A stretch of 33,335 bases of DNA. Source: Planctomycetota bacterium (GTDB lineage: Bacteria; Planctomycetota; UBA1135; GCA-002686595). Made by a program: the position numbers and the translations under genes. Location: NCBI GenBank assembly GCA_016872715.1, contig VGZD01000038.1, forward strand, positions 1 through 33,335. The letters run 5' to 3'. Positions 16,670 to 26,280 of this stretch are shown piece after piece (positions within the stretch are counted from its first letter, which is position 1; the number at the start of each line of letters is the position of its first letter). The notes below the pieces were generated by a model, which was not told where the DNA came from, did no database searches, and saw nothing but the letters and a program-made list of their open reading frames with translations.

Positions 16670-18820
16670 TCAGCCGTTCGCGGGCGGTGGGGGCGTTCCG
16701 GCGATTTTCCGGAGCGCTTCGAGGGCGGGATCCGTCAGCGGCTTCTTTCCGCGGACTTCGATCGTTTCGCTTCCGACGAACGGTTCGAGCATCGCCGCGG
16801 CCCACGTGGCCTTTGCGGTCTTGCCGTTCACGCTGTCCGCCCAGCCGCGCGCCATGGCGGTGAACTCCTCGCGGTCACGCTTCGACTTCGCGCGCTCGCT
16901 CGAGGCGACGTAGCGACGGGCGGCTTCGAGCGTGCGCGCGTTGAACTCTTGCTCGCCCCCGATCCCTCGCCAGCAGTGGGCGAGCAGCCGCGGGTTCGTG
17001 CACGACTGGCGCTCGAGCGCGGCGAGCAGCGTGTGCGCCGTCTTCGCGTCGGCCGACGACGTCAGTGCGAGCACGCGTGCGTGCGCGAGGTCCCGCACCG
17101 TGGTGCGGTAGAGCTCGCGCTCCCGCGCAGCATCGTTGGCCGAGACGCGTGCGTCGAAGGCGTCGAGCACGGCGAGCGCCACCCCTGAATCAGTTGCCGC
17201 CGCGAGCGCCGCCTCGACGAGCGCGATCGCGAACGGATTGCGCGCGAGTCCCTCGTCGACCATCGTGGCCGCGCGCCGCGCGCGTTCGAGAGGAGGCAGC
17301 GCTTCGTAGACGCGCAGCAGTACCAGCGTGTCCACGAACGACTCGAAGCCCGCGTTCACGCCCCAAGCGACGGACTGGTGGAACACCATCGGGCGTCGCC
17401 CGCCGCGGTCGTCGTAGTTCCAGCCCGCGTGCACGGTCGTGACTTCGTCGCCGCCGGTGGCGTACTGACCGCCCCTGCAGAGGAACTCGCCGGTCTTCGC
17501 GTCGCGCTCCATGAAGACGAGCGCGCAGTGTCCCGGTTGGCCCGCCGTCGACGCCGGTTGTCCGACGATGCGATGCGTGCGCGCGCCGATGTTCCCCATC
17601 GTGCCGCACACGCCGCCGTCCTTCCACATCATCTGGATCGAGCCGTAGCTGAAAGCGATCGGCGCCACGCGCCGTGCGCTCTGCATGTCGAACTGCTGCG
17701 CGATGCCGCCGATGTACTCGCCGTAGGTGCGCAACTCGCCAGTGTCGCGAAAGCGCGCCCAGATGTCCTCGCGCTCGCGGAGTGGCTGGTCGTCGCCGAC
17801 GAGCATCATGAGCAGCGGCCATGGGGCGTCGAGCGGGAAGCGCGGCCACTGCCGCGCAGCGCGCGTCGCGTCGTCGAAGGCATGGCGGTCGTTGCGCACG
17901 AACCACGCCATCGATTCCGCCATCGTCGGTGCGCGGTCGCGCTCGGCGGGCATGCGGCCCTTCGCGCGATACGCATCGTGGAAGAGCTCGTGTGCGGCCT
18001 TGATGCGTGCGCGCAGGTCTTTGTCGGAGACTCCATCCTTGGAATACCAGTGGACGGTGCGGTCGCCGCAGTCGAGGCGCGTCTGGGCATGGCCATGGGC
18101 GGCCAAGTAGGCGTTGAACTCGGCCTGAAGCGCCGCCGAGGCGATCACGTCGGCTCCGAACGGCTTGCGAAGGACCGTCTTCATCACGGTCACGGCCTTG
18201 CGCTGCGGCTTCGCGACGCCCTTCTCGTCGTATTCCAGAGGCGGGAGTTCCTGCACCGCGATCTCGACCTCGATCTGGGCGTGATCCTCGAGGAAGTTGA
18301 CCACGTGATCGTGCACATCGAGTGCGCGCGAGGGGTCCTTCGTGTCGACCGGAACGCGCGGATCGGGCGGAATCGCGAGCGCGAGCGGCGCGCGCGGCGA
18401 GACGTCGCTCAGCGCGGTCTGGCCGTCCGCGCCGTCGTCGCCATCGTTCCAACCTCCCGCCTTCGTCCGCGCGGGCGTGTAGGAGTTTTGCAGCGCAAAC
18501 GCGAGCGCGAGCTGGGTGTGGCTGCGGCGCACGGTGTCCGCGCCGAGGTCGATCTCGAGCGAGCGCAGCGCGAGCAGCACGCTCAGCGGGTCCTTGCGGC
18601 AGCCGTAGACCGACTTCGCCCTGAGCGGATCGGCCTCGATCCACGCGATGAAGTCGGGGGGCAGCGTGGCGCCCTGCGCGAGCGCGGCCGCGATCGTTCG
18701 ATCTCGCGCGAGGGAGATGTAGGCGTCGACGGCGGGCAGGAGCGCGTCGCCCGGCCCTGTCCGCGAGGCGAGTCCGGGGAGCGAGACGAGGACAGCGAGA
18801 ATCGAAGTGGCGAAGGACAT
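16670..18820 (-). CDS. secreted transglutaminase-like protein, unknown role
   Basis: A 716-residue protein with a hydrophobic N-terminus (about 1-19) likely to be a signal peptide. Around the middle, GVCGTMGNIG (Cys405) and GQPGHCALVF (His431), with an acidic/Asn stretch near VHAGWNYDD (463-471), recall the Cys-His-Asp arrangement of transglutaminase-like proteases. The N-terminal half holds a region with WNDGDDGADG (124-133), which could bind a metal but lacks a clear EF-hand. The C-terminal third is Ala-rich and helical, with a proline-rich tail (PPPPANG). I do not recognise the full-length family. A -10-like TAGACT lies 6 nt before the ATG. Assignment to the transglutaminase-like superfamily is tentative. 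Confidence 0.6.
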   Translation of the reverse strand: MSFATSILAVLVSLPGLASRTGPGDALLPAVDAYISLARDRTIAAALAQGATLPPDFIAWIEADPLRAKSVYGCRKDPLSVLLALRSLEIDLGADTVRRSHTQLALAFALQNSYTPARTKAGGWNDGDDGADGQTALSDVSPRAPLALAIPPDPRVPVDTKDPSRALDVHDHVVNFLEDHAQIEVEIAVQELPPLEYDEKGVAKPQRKAVTVMKTVLRKPFGADVIASAALQAEFNAYLAAHGHAQTRLDCGDRTVHWYSKDGVSDKDLRARIKAAHELFHDAYRAKGRMPAERDRAPTMAESMAWFVRNDRHAFDDATRAARQWPRFPLDAPWPLLMMLVGDDQPLREREDIWARFRDTGELRTYGEYIGGIAQQFDMQSARRVAPIAFSYGSIQMMWKDGGVCGTMGNIGARTHRIVGQPASTAGQPGHCALVFMERDAKTGEFLCRGGQYATGGDEVTTVHAGWNYDDRGGRRPMVFHQSVAWGVNAGFESFVDTLVLLRVYEALPPLERARRAATMVDEGLARNPFAIALVEAALAAATDSGVALAVLDAFDARVSANDAARERELYRTTVRDLAHARVLALTSSADAKTAHTLLAALERQSCTNPRLLAHCWRGIGGEQEFNARTLEAARRYVASSERAKSKRDREEFTAMARGWADSVNGKTAKATWAAAMLEPFVGSETIEVRGKKPLTDPALEALRKIAGTPPPPANG

Positions 18821-18826
18821 GGCGCG

Positions 18827-18832
18827 AGTCTA
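18827..18832 (-). promoter_or_regulatory. -10-like element TAGACT
   Basis: GGTAGACT lies 6 nt before the ATG at 18820 on the minus strand, the same geometry as at pseB and bioB. There is no Shine-Dalgarno sequence between element and ATG, consistent with leaderless transcription. Confidence 0.4.
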
Positions 18833-19031
18833 CCGGAGTCCGCGCGCGCGTAGGGACGCGTCTGGCGCGCTCTTCCCGCGGTGCGCGACGTGGGGCGCGC
18901 CCATTTCGATGGGGGGGGCCGACAGAGCGTCGGCCAACGTTCCCGCGCATCGACTCCGCGGGCGCACTCGTCGCAGGTTTCGGTATCGTGCGCGGCGATC
19001 TCCTCTACTCCAACGACCAAGGACCTCTGCC

Positions 19032-19610
19032 ATGCAGCTTTGGAATTCGCTCGCGCTCGCCTGCCTCGCCTTCGCCGCTTGCGCCACTGCGCCCGAGCAA
19101 CCGACTCCCGACGAGATGATGGCCGCGTGGCAACGCGCCGGCACTCCCGGTGCCGAGCATCGCCAGCTCGACGTCTTCGTCGGCGACTGGGACGTCGCGA
19201 TCGAGTTCTGGATGGACCCCTCGGCGCCGCCGTCGCAGATGAAGGGCGTGATGCACACCGAGTGGATGCTCGATGGCCGCTACCTCGACCAGCGCTACGA
19301 GGGCGAGATGGAAGGCATGCCGTTCCACGGCCGCGGCACGTGGGGTTACGACGTCGCGGGAGGGCACTACGTGGGCACTTGGCTCGACAACTGGTCGACG
19401 ACGCTGATGGTCTCGCGCGGGCGCGGCTTGGAAGGCGGCAAGAGCTTCGTGCTGCAGACGCACGCCACCGATCCGATCTCCTGCAAGCCCGCCGAGGGCC
19501 TCGAGGAGATTCACGTCGAAGGCCCCGACCGCCACACGATGACGATGTACGAGAACCGCGGCGGCGAGCGCGTGAAGACGATGCACATGGTCTACACACG
19601 CAGGAAGTGA
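19032..19610 (+). CDS. DUF1579-type putative lipoprotein
   Basis: A 192-residue protein. The N-terminal stretch ends AFAAC (Cys17), a plausible lipobox, so the mature protein is probably lipid-anchored. The body has the DUF1579 pattern: VGDWDVAIEFWMDPS (about 51-65), a MHTEWMLDGRYLDQRYEGEM block, HGRGTWGYDVAGGHYVGTW, and a C-terminal beta strand set ending VYTRRK. The family is a lipocalin/calycin-like beta barrel without a known enzyme role. AAGGA lies 8 nt upstream of the ATG, supporting this start. The downstream gap of 282 nt contains a short GCTCGC-TCGAT-GCGAGC hairpin soon after the stop, but no T-run. Confidence 0.78.
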   Translation: MQLWNSLALACLAFAACATAPEQPTPDEMMAAWQRAGTPGAEHRQLDVFVGDWDVAIEFWMDPSAPPSQMKGVMHTEWMLDGRYLDQRYEGEMEGMPFHGRGTWGYDVAGGHYVGTWLDNWSTTLMVSRGRGLEGGKSFVLQTHATDPISCKPAEGLEEIHVEGPDRHTMTMYENRGGERVKTMHMVYTRRK

Positions 19611-19852
19611 CGCGGTACGCGGCGCTCGCTCGATGCGAGCCGCTGGCCCTCGTTCGCCAAATCGTCGCCGACCGCGCGCTCGAAATCGGCTGCGACGGAG
19701 ATCGCGTCGTGCGATTCGCCGACACACTCTCGTCACGCGGCTTCGCTCGGGCATGTCGCGAGCGCGTGGATGCGCGATCCGAGCCCAGCGTCGCTACATG
19801 TGTCGGCATCTCGGTCGGCTCGCAGGCCGTTCGGTGGCGCGCGCGCGGTGGG

Positions 19853-19884
19853 TTGACAAGTGCAGGGCTCGCGCTTGCTAGGCT
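19853..19884 (+). promoter_or_regulatory. probable promoter TTGACA ... TGCTAGGCT
   Basis: A perfect -35 TTGACA (19853-19858) is followed by TGCTAGGCT (19876-19884). With TGCTAG as the -10 hexamer the spacer is 17 nt; with TAGGCT it is 20 nt. The ATG at 19893 is 8 nt beyond, so the transcript would be leaderless or nearly so. Confidence 0.45.
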
Positions 19885-19892
19885 CGAATCCA

Positions 19893-21722
19893 ATGTGCGT
19901 GGCCACTCTGTTGTCGATTGCGCTCCTTCAGTCGATCGAGGGCCTTGGGCCCTCCGAGGCTTTCGTTCCCGCGCCCACGTTCGAGCGGCCCGAACTCGAG
20001 GACGCGCGCACGGGGCGCGTGCTCGACGCCACCACGGGTCGGCCGCTCGAAGGCGTGCTCGTCGAGAGCTGGACGGAAGACTGGGAGTTGCCGGGCCTGC
20101 TCGTCGATGCGCAGACTTCGCGCCGCGACGGTACGTATCACATCCTCGCGCGGCGCGAGGGACGCCACGCGGACAAGCTGCGGCTCACGCGCGACGGCTA
20201 TCGCAGCACCGTTCGCGCATGGGGCGAGGTGTACGTCGACATCCTGCTCGTACCGGGGCGCGCGAACGCGGAACTCGTGCTCCAGAACCTGCGCGGCGAA
20301 CCGATCGCCGGAGCGAAGGTCACGACGCGGCAGACCTGTGCGCACGGGCCTAGCGCGATCGAGGCGTTCAGCGACGCACACGGCCGGGTCGATCTCTCGC
20401 TCCTGCCGCCGCTGGATGACTCCCCCGAGCTCGAGGTCACGGCCGACGGGTTCGGGGCGTTGCGCAACCGTGACGCGGGGGACGTACTCGCCGTCGCGGG
20501 CGAGACCCCGACTTGGCTGCTCGGTCGCAAGCGGCCGCTGCGCTTTCGGTTGCTCGATCCCGAGGGTCGACCCGCGGCGAACACGCGCGTGCTCGCGGGC
20601 TACGCGCCGGAGTGGAGCTTCACGCACACCGACGCCGAAGGGCGCGCGGAATTCGGGTTCGCCTTCCAAGACCAGAACTTGCTGCTGCACGCGCCGTTGT
20701 CGCCCGGTCGCGACGACTCGCTGCTCGACTTCGCGGGCTGGGACTGCGGGGAGCTGCTGCTGCGACAGGACGGCGATGTCCGCAACCGGACGTGGGCCGA
20801 AACGGACCCCATCGTGCGGATCGAGGTCGCTCGGCCGGGCTTGCCCTTCGTGTTGCTGCATGAGCAAGGCTGGCGCTCCGACAGCAACGGCGTGCATCGG
20901 TTTCCGCCGGGAAATGCGCGACTTCTCGTCGGCGCGCCCTTCACGGGCTTCGTCGAGCGCTCACAGACGCTCGAGCTGAAGTCCGGCACGACGACGACGC
21001 TCGTCGTCGATGCACAGCCGGAGCCGGAGCTCTCCATCGGCGCCATCGCAGGCCCCGATGGCGAGCCGATGTGGGTCGAGCTCGTGCTCGAGGCCGCCGG
21101 GCAGTCGTTGAGCATCGATCACAACCAGAGCACCAGCTACAGCGTGCCTCCCGGAGTGCCGGTGACGGTCGCGCTGCCGTTCGTGCGGCGACCGTTTTCC
21201 GTCGTGCTGATGCCGGAAGAGCTGTCCAAGCCACTGGTGATCGAGGAACTCGCAGGCTGGAAGAGCCAGCCCCTCGAGCGCGAGCTGGAGACGCTCGAAA
21301 TCGACGTGCCGATCGAGCTCGCGGGGCTGCTGCGCGTTGATCCTCACGCACGCGGCACACGCGGGGGGAGTATTTCGCCGGGCGAAGTGGGCTGGCCCAT
21401 CCAAGTCGAGCGCGGAGTGGCAGTCGAGCTCGCGCTGCGGGCGGAAGGCTATGTCGAGCGCACGGTCGTGCTTCCCTCCCTCACGCCGCGGCCGCCGATC
21501 ATCGCGCAACTCGTGCCCTGCGCGAGCTTGGAAATCGAGGGTGAGCGCGTGCGCGAGGTGATCGGCCTCCACGACGCACCCGAGCGCGACGAACACGGGG
21601 TCTTCGTGCTCCGCGACGTCGCGCCCGGCCCGCTCGTGCTTCACGTCGACGTCGACGGCACGTGGCATTCGCTCTCGCTCGAGCTCGAGCCCGGCGCGCG
21701 GCGCAAGCTCACGCTGCGCTGA
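19893..21722 (+). CDS. secreted protein with carboxypeptidase-regulatory-like domains
   Basis: A 609-residue protein. After a hydrophobic N-terminus (about 1-20), a CarboxypepD_reg-like beta-sandwich is visible at about 43-90 (GRVLDATTGRPLEGVLVESW, then a DGTYHI turn). Further repeats of the same style follow: LRGEPIAGAKV, then SDAHGRVDLS, and DPEGRPAANTRV, then TDAEGRAEF. These modules are usually structural or ligand-binding extracellular domains. No catalytic motif is seen. A -35/-10 pair lies close to the ATG. Neighbours give no functional clue. Its overall style is common in planctomycete secretomes. Confidence 0.72.
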   Translation: MCVATLLSIALLQSIEGLGPSEAFVPAPTFERPELEDARTGRVLDATTGRPLEGVLVESWTEDWELPGLLVDAQTSRRDGTYHILARREGRHADKLRLTRDGYRSTVRAWGEVYVDILLVPGRANAELVLQNLRGEPIAGAKVTTRQTCAHGPSAIEAFSDAHGRVDLSLLPPLDDSPELEVTADGFGALRNRDAGDVLAVAGETPTWLLGRKRPLRFRLLDPEGRPAANTRVLAGYAPEWSFTHTDAEGRAEFGFAFQDQNLLLHAPLSPGRDDSLLDFAGWDCGELLLRQDGDVRNRTWAETDPIVRIEVARPGLPFVLLHEQGWRSDSNGVHRFPPGNARLLVGAPFTGFVERSQTLELKSGTTTTLVVDAQPEPELSIGAIAGPDGEPMWVELVLEAAGQSLSIDHNQSTSYSVPPGVPVTVALPFVRRPFSVVLMPEELSKPLVIEELAGWKSQPLERELETLEIDVPIELAGLLRVDPHARGTRGGSISPGEVGWPIQVERGVAVELALRAEGYVERTVVLPSLTPRPPIIAQLVPCASLEIEGERVREVIGLHDAPERDEHGVFVLRDVAPGPLVLHVDVDGTWHSLSLELEPGARRKLTLR

Positions 21723-21800
21723 CGAAGTTCACGTGCGGATTCCGGGCTGTTCGTGCTCGCGCAAGCGAGTGCGCGCTGGGCGGCAGGCCTCGTTCGCGCG

Positions 21801-22749
21801 CTACCGGCAGATCGCTCCGCGCACGGCGTCCGTGAGACTCGATCCGACCAGATCTGCCGGATCTCGGCTCCAGTGCTGGCACGCGAAGGTCTGTCCGATG
21901 ACTTGTAGAAGCGGGTCCGCGCCCGTGGCGATGTAGGAGTTGAAGTCGAAGGAGAAGCGGCCCGCACACGGTGTGGGCGAACCTGCGCTGCCCGAGTTTT
22001 CTTGCAGGGCGGTCCTGCGGATCGGGCCCTGCACGCAGAGCGTGCCGCCTCGGAAGGGCGTCGCAGCCGTCTGTTAGCCGTAGACCAGGGCGCCAGTGCG
22101 CGCCGCGAGCACGTTGGTCGCGTTCACGGTGCAGTGGTCCGTGTTGCTCGCGCTCGGCGCCGCGCTGATGTCGATCGCTGGCAAACACAGCTGCGAGTTG
22201 AGCTTTGCCGAGCAGTAGACCGTCGGAATGGCGCCGCCGGGGCAGTCGCACTCGTCGAGTCGGCCGTTCTGATTCACGTCGAACGACGTTCCGGCTGCGA
22301 GGTCACAAGTATCGAGCACGCCGTTCGCATTGCAGTCGAGTCCCTGCGACGCGCGCAGCTCGCAGAGATCGAGCACGGCGTCTGCGTCGCAGTCTGTGCC
22401 GTCCACGAACGCACGCCACGCTGCGCTGGCGTTCTGTGACGAGCCCACGATCGGGCTTGTGTCCGGCGAGAGCCCCAGGGCTCTGGCCCGCGCACCGCCG
22501 AGGGTTCCCCAATCCTGCATTCCACTCGCCGCCGTCCAGCGGAACGCGCGTTCGCGCCCAGCGGCGTCGAGCGACTCGCCGACGACGATCGGGCCATCCG
22601 CCGACACCGCCCTGGCCGCCGAGCTACTCCCGCCCGAGCGAACCGAGCGCGGTCTTGCCGCTCTGGCCCGCTGCGGAGCCCAGCCAGCCGAGCGCCACCA
22701 CGCTCACATGCGCCGCGAATCTGAAAAACCGCACTTCGCAAACAGTCAT
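21801..22749 (-). pseudogene. decayed HAF-repeat secreted protein
   Basis: Three segments read as one ancestral protein. Segment 1 (22749 down) is a signal peptide, MTVCEVRFFRFAAHVSVVAL and following, then GKTALGSLG. A one-base gain in GGGCGGG (22629-22635) shifts the frame. Segment 2 continues SSSAARAVSADGPIVVGES (HAF repeat) and TLGGARARALGLSPD. It then has three DCDADAVLDLCE/DCNANGVLDTCD-type repeats and the start of a C-terminal domain, ending at an in-frame TAA (22074-22076). Segment 3, same frame, resumes with TPFRGGTLCVQGPIRRT and runs to 21801. The C-terminal domain with GGTLCVQGP is one I associate with planctomycete surface proteins. Two independent lesions argue for a true pseudogene, though the single-base shift alone could be a sequencing error. 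Confidence 0.75.
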
Positions 22750-22967
22750 GACCGTTCGATGGAGACCGAGATCCGTCGAGGTCGTGAGATCGGCTAGCGG
22801 CAGCTCGCGCTCGCACGCACCGAATCCGCAGCCATTGCGGCCATGCGCAAGCGAGCCTTGCGAAGCACGCGCAGGCCCGCGCGTCGCTCTTCGGGGCTCG
22901 CTCGAGGGCTGCGTCCCTTGCTCGTGCGATCGACCCGTCTGGCTCGCGATCGTCGGCCGCAAGCCGA

Positions 22968-24424
22968 TTGGATGACCGGCCGCGGCTGGACTTGGCGCGC
23001 AGCGCTCCGCGAGCCAGTCTCCGTCCGACTCGCGCCACGCCGGCGCAAGGCTCGGGACCGTTGTTGCTCGACTTCGCGCAGCCTGCGGCGGTGCTCACGC
23101 TCGCTGCAGTGGCGGTACTTGCACGCTCGTACGCCGAGCGCTGGGATCCGCGCGCGCTCGGCGTCGGAGCCGCGAGCTTCACGGCGCTGGCGCTCGCGCT
23201 GCTCGCGGTGGTCAGCGCCTTGCCCGGCTCGTCCACGCTGTCACACACGGCGGATCTCGGTGTCGGCGCGCTGTTGCGCGCTCGAACGGGAGATGTCGCG
23301 AAGGGGCTGGGAGGATTCGCCGCGCTCGCGGAACGGCGTGAAGAGCTGGAGGAGGGAGAGGCCCTCGCGCGAGCGCGCTACGCGATGCCGCGCACGCTGG
23401 AGCTCGCCCGCGGCCGACCGGTCGATCTCATCGGCGTAGAGCAAGCACTGGCGAGCTTCAACGGTCTGGTCGTGCGTGGCCGCCCCATCGCGCAGTCGTA
23501 TTCGGTCCACACGCCTTGGCTCGCGCGAGAGAATCTCGCAGCGCTCACCGCCGTGAGCGCCCCCGATGTCGTGCTGCTCCGATTGGACAACATCGAGCGG
23601 CTCGCGGGCTGTGGATGGAGCTGGATCTGAAGCCGACTGGACTCGGACGCGTGCATTCGGCTCTCGTGCGCGGCCCGCTCCCGAGTCTGGAGCTCGAGTT
23701 CGAAGATGGCAGCGCTGGCGTGCACGAGCTCGCCCCGCAGGTCGCGCGAAATGGCTGGCGACTGGAGCCGTGGTTCGCGACGCAATACGACCTCGAGCGT
23801 TGGCTCGCCGGCGAGGACATCTCGCGCGTGCGAAGACTGCGTTGGACGCGTCCTCGCGATGGCGAGCTACTCGTCGAGCCCATCGCGAGCGTGCGCTGCA
23901 CTCACCTCGCGCCGCCCCGCATCGGCGCGTCGCTCGCTCGTTCCCAGCTGCATCCATGGGCCAGCCGTCCGCCCAGTCGCGTGCAATTCGATGGCGCCGC
24001 GTGGACCCGTCTCACCGACGAGGGCGCGGTCCTGTGCGCACAGCCGACGCTGCGTGTGGAGTGGGAGCTACCTTCGGGCCAGCACGCGTGGCACATCCGC
24101 GGAGCCCTGACTCGGGGGGAGGGGGAATCCTCGGCGGTGGGAGCGACGCTGCGCGTCGTCTTGCGCGAGCGAGTGGGCCAGCGAGAGCTCGAGCAGCGCT
24201 TGCTCGAGTCGCCGCGCGGCAGGGGAGAGCTCCGGCGCTTCCGAGCGAGCGGCATCTTCGAGCTCGCGGCTCCAGCCGTGCTCGAGCTGCAGGTTCAGCG
24301 GGGTGGCTCAAGCGAGGGCGTCGGGGAGCATGAACAGATCTCGTCGCTCGGGCCGCGCGAGACGGTCGAACCGCTCGAAGAGAGGCCGCGCGGGCACAAG
24401 CGCGCCCGCGAGCAGCAGCGCTGA
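22968..24424 (+). pseudogene. broken membrane protein gene, internal deletion with frame change
   Basis: The first part (about 22968-23605) encodes two TM segments (LTLAAVAVLA and FTALALALLAVVSALPG), then a soluble region ending VLLRLDNIERL. A stop (TGA) follows at 23628-23630. The second part, in another frame (about 23606 on), resumes with MELDLKPTGLGRVHSALVRG and continues as a coherent beta-rich domain to about 24290, then an Arg/Glu-rich tail to 24424. From memory, planctomycete proteins of this kind have many more N-terminal TM helices and about 100 or more residues between the two parts. I therefore infer a deletion at about 23600 and loss of the N-terminus. The start is not identifiable. 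I cannot name the family. Confidence 0.5.
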
Positions 24425-24536
24425 GCGGCCACTCGGGGGAGTCCGCGTCGTCCTCCCGATCCACACCGAACTCGACATCCTCGCAGCTTGCGTGCGTCGG
24501 CTCGCCGCGGCGCTCGCGACGCCGACCATGCGCGCC

Positions 24537-26099
24537 TCAGCGCGCCACCAAGCGCGAGATCGAGGCCGACGGGCTCTCGAGGCGCAGCGCGTTTCCCAGA
24601 ATCCGCCACTCGGTCTGCGGGTTGGAGAGAAAGCTGCGCTCGAGGTACACGGCGCGGCCCGCGCGCACTTCGCGCGCGATCTCGGCGGGCATCTCATCCG
24701 CCGTTCGTGCGTGAGCCTCGACGGAACCGCTCGCGAGCAGTCCACGCGCACGGTGGTCGTAGGGACCCATCGGTTGCGCGATCTCGCGCGGCACGCGCAC
24801 GCGCGAGAGCACCTTCGACGCGAACTCGACGTCGCGCGAGGCGGCCATGAACTCGCGCCTCGAGCCCGCGTCCTCGAGCGCCTTCAGATACACCGGCTCC
24901 AGACCGCTGATCACGAGCGCGTCGTTGGGAGTCACCAGCTTGAGCTGGTCGGAAGTGCGCCGTCGCAGCGGTGGGAACTCGGTCGGGTCGGGCACGGCGA
25001 AGCACGCGATCGCCAGCGCCACGGCGGCGAGCTCCCGCCGCGTGCGCCAACGCTGTGGAACGAGCGCCGCGAGGCCCATGCCGCCGAGCGCCGTCGCCGC
25101 GCCGAGCAGCCACAGGTGGAAGCGCAGGTCGGCATAGAAGTAGACCGCGTGCAGCGCGCTGATCGGCAGCGCGGTCAGAGCGGCGAAGGTGATGAACGGC
25201 GTCGAGCTCGCGCGCACTCGCCACAGGCACGTCGACAGTCCGATGGCACCGAGCCACAGCGCGGGCGGGCCCCAACGCGTGGTCAAATCGCCGAGGTTCA
25301 GCGCGAGGTTGTCCGTGGACAACAGCAACTCGGGATAGTCGTAGGGGACAGCGCACCAGAACTGGTAGCCCGTGCGCTGCCAGTCGCCGAAGGTCGTGTG
25401 GTTGTAGTAGGCGTTGGCGGCGATCACGATCGAGAGCGGCGCCAGCAGACACGTCGCGCACAGGATGCGACGGCCGGGGCGAGCGACGATCCGCCAGACA
25501 AACGGTGTGAGGAGTGAGACGTAGACGCTGCGCAGCGCGAAGCTCAGCGCGATCAGCGCGCCCGCTCCCAAGGCTCCCAGCGCGGTGGGCTCGCGCTCGC
25601 GCTGGCGCAGGTACAGCAGCGTCGTGGCGAGCGCGAACATCAGCGCCGGCGCATCGGTCATGATCAATCGCGAAAGGTATGGGAACAGCGGCGTCGACAG
25701 CAGCGCGATCACCGCCCCCGCGGCGCCGAGCGGCCCGCTCACGCGCTCGCCGATGCGCACGATCAACAGCAATCCGCACAGCGAGCTCGCGAGCACGACC
25801 CAAATTCCCGCCCCGACTTCCTCCGAGTCGATCCAATACGCCGGCGCGAGCAGCGCGGAGAACCACGGCGTGGAGTGCGGCGCAGTGGCGACGCCGTCGA
25901 GCTCGAGGTCGTAGCGACCGATCGTCGCGATGCGCTGCGCGCACAGCGCGTATTCGACCTCGTCGGGCGTCACGCGCAGGTCGCCGGCCGCGCGCGCTTG
26001 GAGGTGCAGCACGCGCACTCCCAGCACCAACGTCAGAGCGAGGATCAGCGCGCCGAGCCAGCGCTGGCTCGAAGGGGAGGCGAGACGGTCCGTGGTCAT
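24537..26099 (-). CDS. GT39-like membrane glycosyltransferase
   Basis: A 520-residue polytopic protein with about 10-12 TM segments, of the PMT/ArnT-like (GT-C fold) type that uses polyprenyl-phosphate sugars on the outer face of the inner membrane. The first extracytoplasmic loop carries TPDEVEYA (Asp46-Glu47), the acidic pair expected for catalysis in this fold. RLIMTDAPALMFAL and RWGPPALWLGAIG lie in later helices and loops. The C-terminal approximately 130 residues are soluble. The ATG at 26099 was chosen because the preceding 34 in-frame codons are Arg/His-rich and precede the first TM helix without a Shine-Dalgarno sequence. It sits among pseudogenes but looks intact. Whether it glycosylates proteins or lipids is unknown. 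Confidence 0.72.
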   Translation of the reverse strand: MTTDRLASPSSQRWLGALILALTLVLGVRVLHLQARAAGDLRVTPDEVEYALCAQRIATIGRYDLELDGVATAPHSTPWFSALLAPAYWIDSEEVGAGIWVVLASSLCGLLLIVRIGERVSGPLGAAGAVIALLSTPLFPYLSRLIMTDAPALMFALATTLLYLRQREREPTALGALGAGALIALSFALRSVYVSLLTPFVWRIVARPGRRILCATCLLAPLSIVIAANAYYNHTTFGDWQRTGYQFWCAVPYDYPELLLSTDNLALNLGDLTTRWGPPALWLGAIGLSTCLWRVRASSTPFITFAALTALPISALHAVYFYADLRFHLWLLGAATALGGMGLAALVPQRWRTRRELAAVALAIACFAVPDPTEFPPLRRRTSDQLKLVTPNDALVISGLEPVYLKALEDAGSRREFMAASRDVEFASKVLSRVRVPREIAQPMGPYDHRARGLLASGSVEAHARTADEMPAEIAREVRAGRAVYLERSFLSNPQTEWRILGNALRLESPSASISRLVAR

Positions 26100-26154
26100 G
26101 GGCAGCGTGTGAGGAACGAAACTCCGAGCGGGTGGTTTCCGCCGCAGGCGACCG

Positions 26155-26280
26155 TCAGCGACCGCGAGGTGGAGGTTCGTCGCGCCATGCGCCAGCGTCA
26201 AGTGGCTCGCCGAGGCCGTCGCTCGCCGCGGACGCGACGACGGCGCTCCTCGCAGCGAGCATCTCGGCGCGTGTGGTCAT
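26155..26280 (-). pseudogene. 41-codon remnant or small ORF coupled to FAD pseudogene
   Basis: An ATG overlaps the TGA of the FAD oxidoreductase (ATGA, 26277-26280) and opens a 41-codon frame (MTTRAEMLAARSAVVASAAS onward). The overlap is typical of an operon partner, but the frame stops early with no recognisable domain. It may be the start of a gene whose rest was deleted. Chance is possible. Confidence 0.25.

Noticed and set aside
17378..18853. 491-codon plus-strand frame opposite the transglutaminase-like gene
   Set aside because: Composition is typical of an antisense shadow, and the minus-strand gene has a signal peptide and a promoter-like element.
19615..19645. Hairpin GCTCGC-TCGAT-GCGAGC after the DUF1579 gene as an intrinsic terminator
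   Set aside because: The stem is short and no T-run follows; such hairpins are frequent in high-GC sequence.
24303..25517. 404-codon plus-strand frame opposite the GT39-like gene
   Set aside because: Arg/Gln/Glu-rich antisense of transmembrane helices; no start signal.
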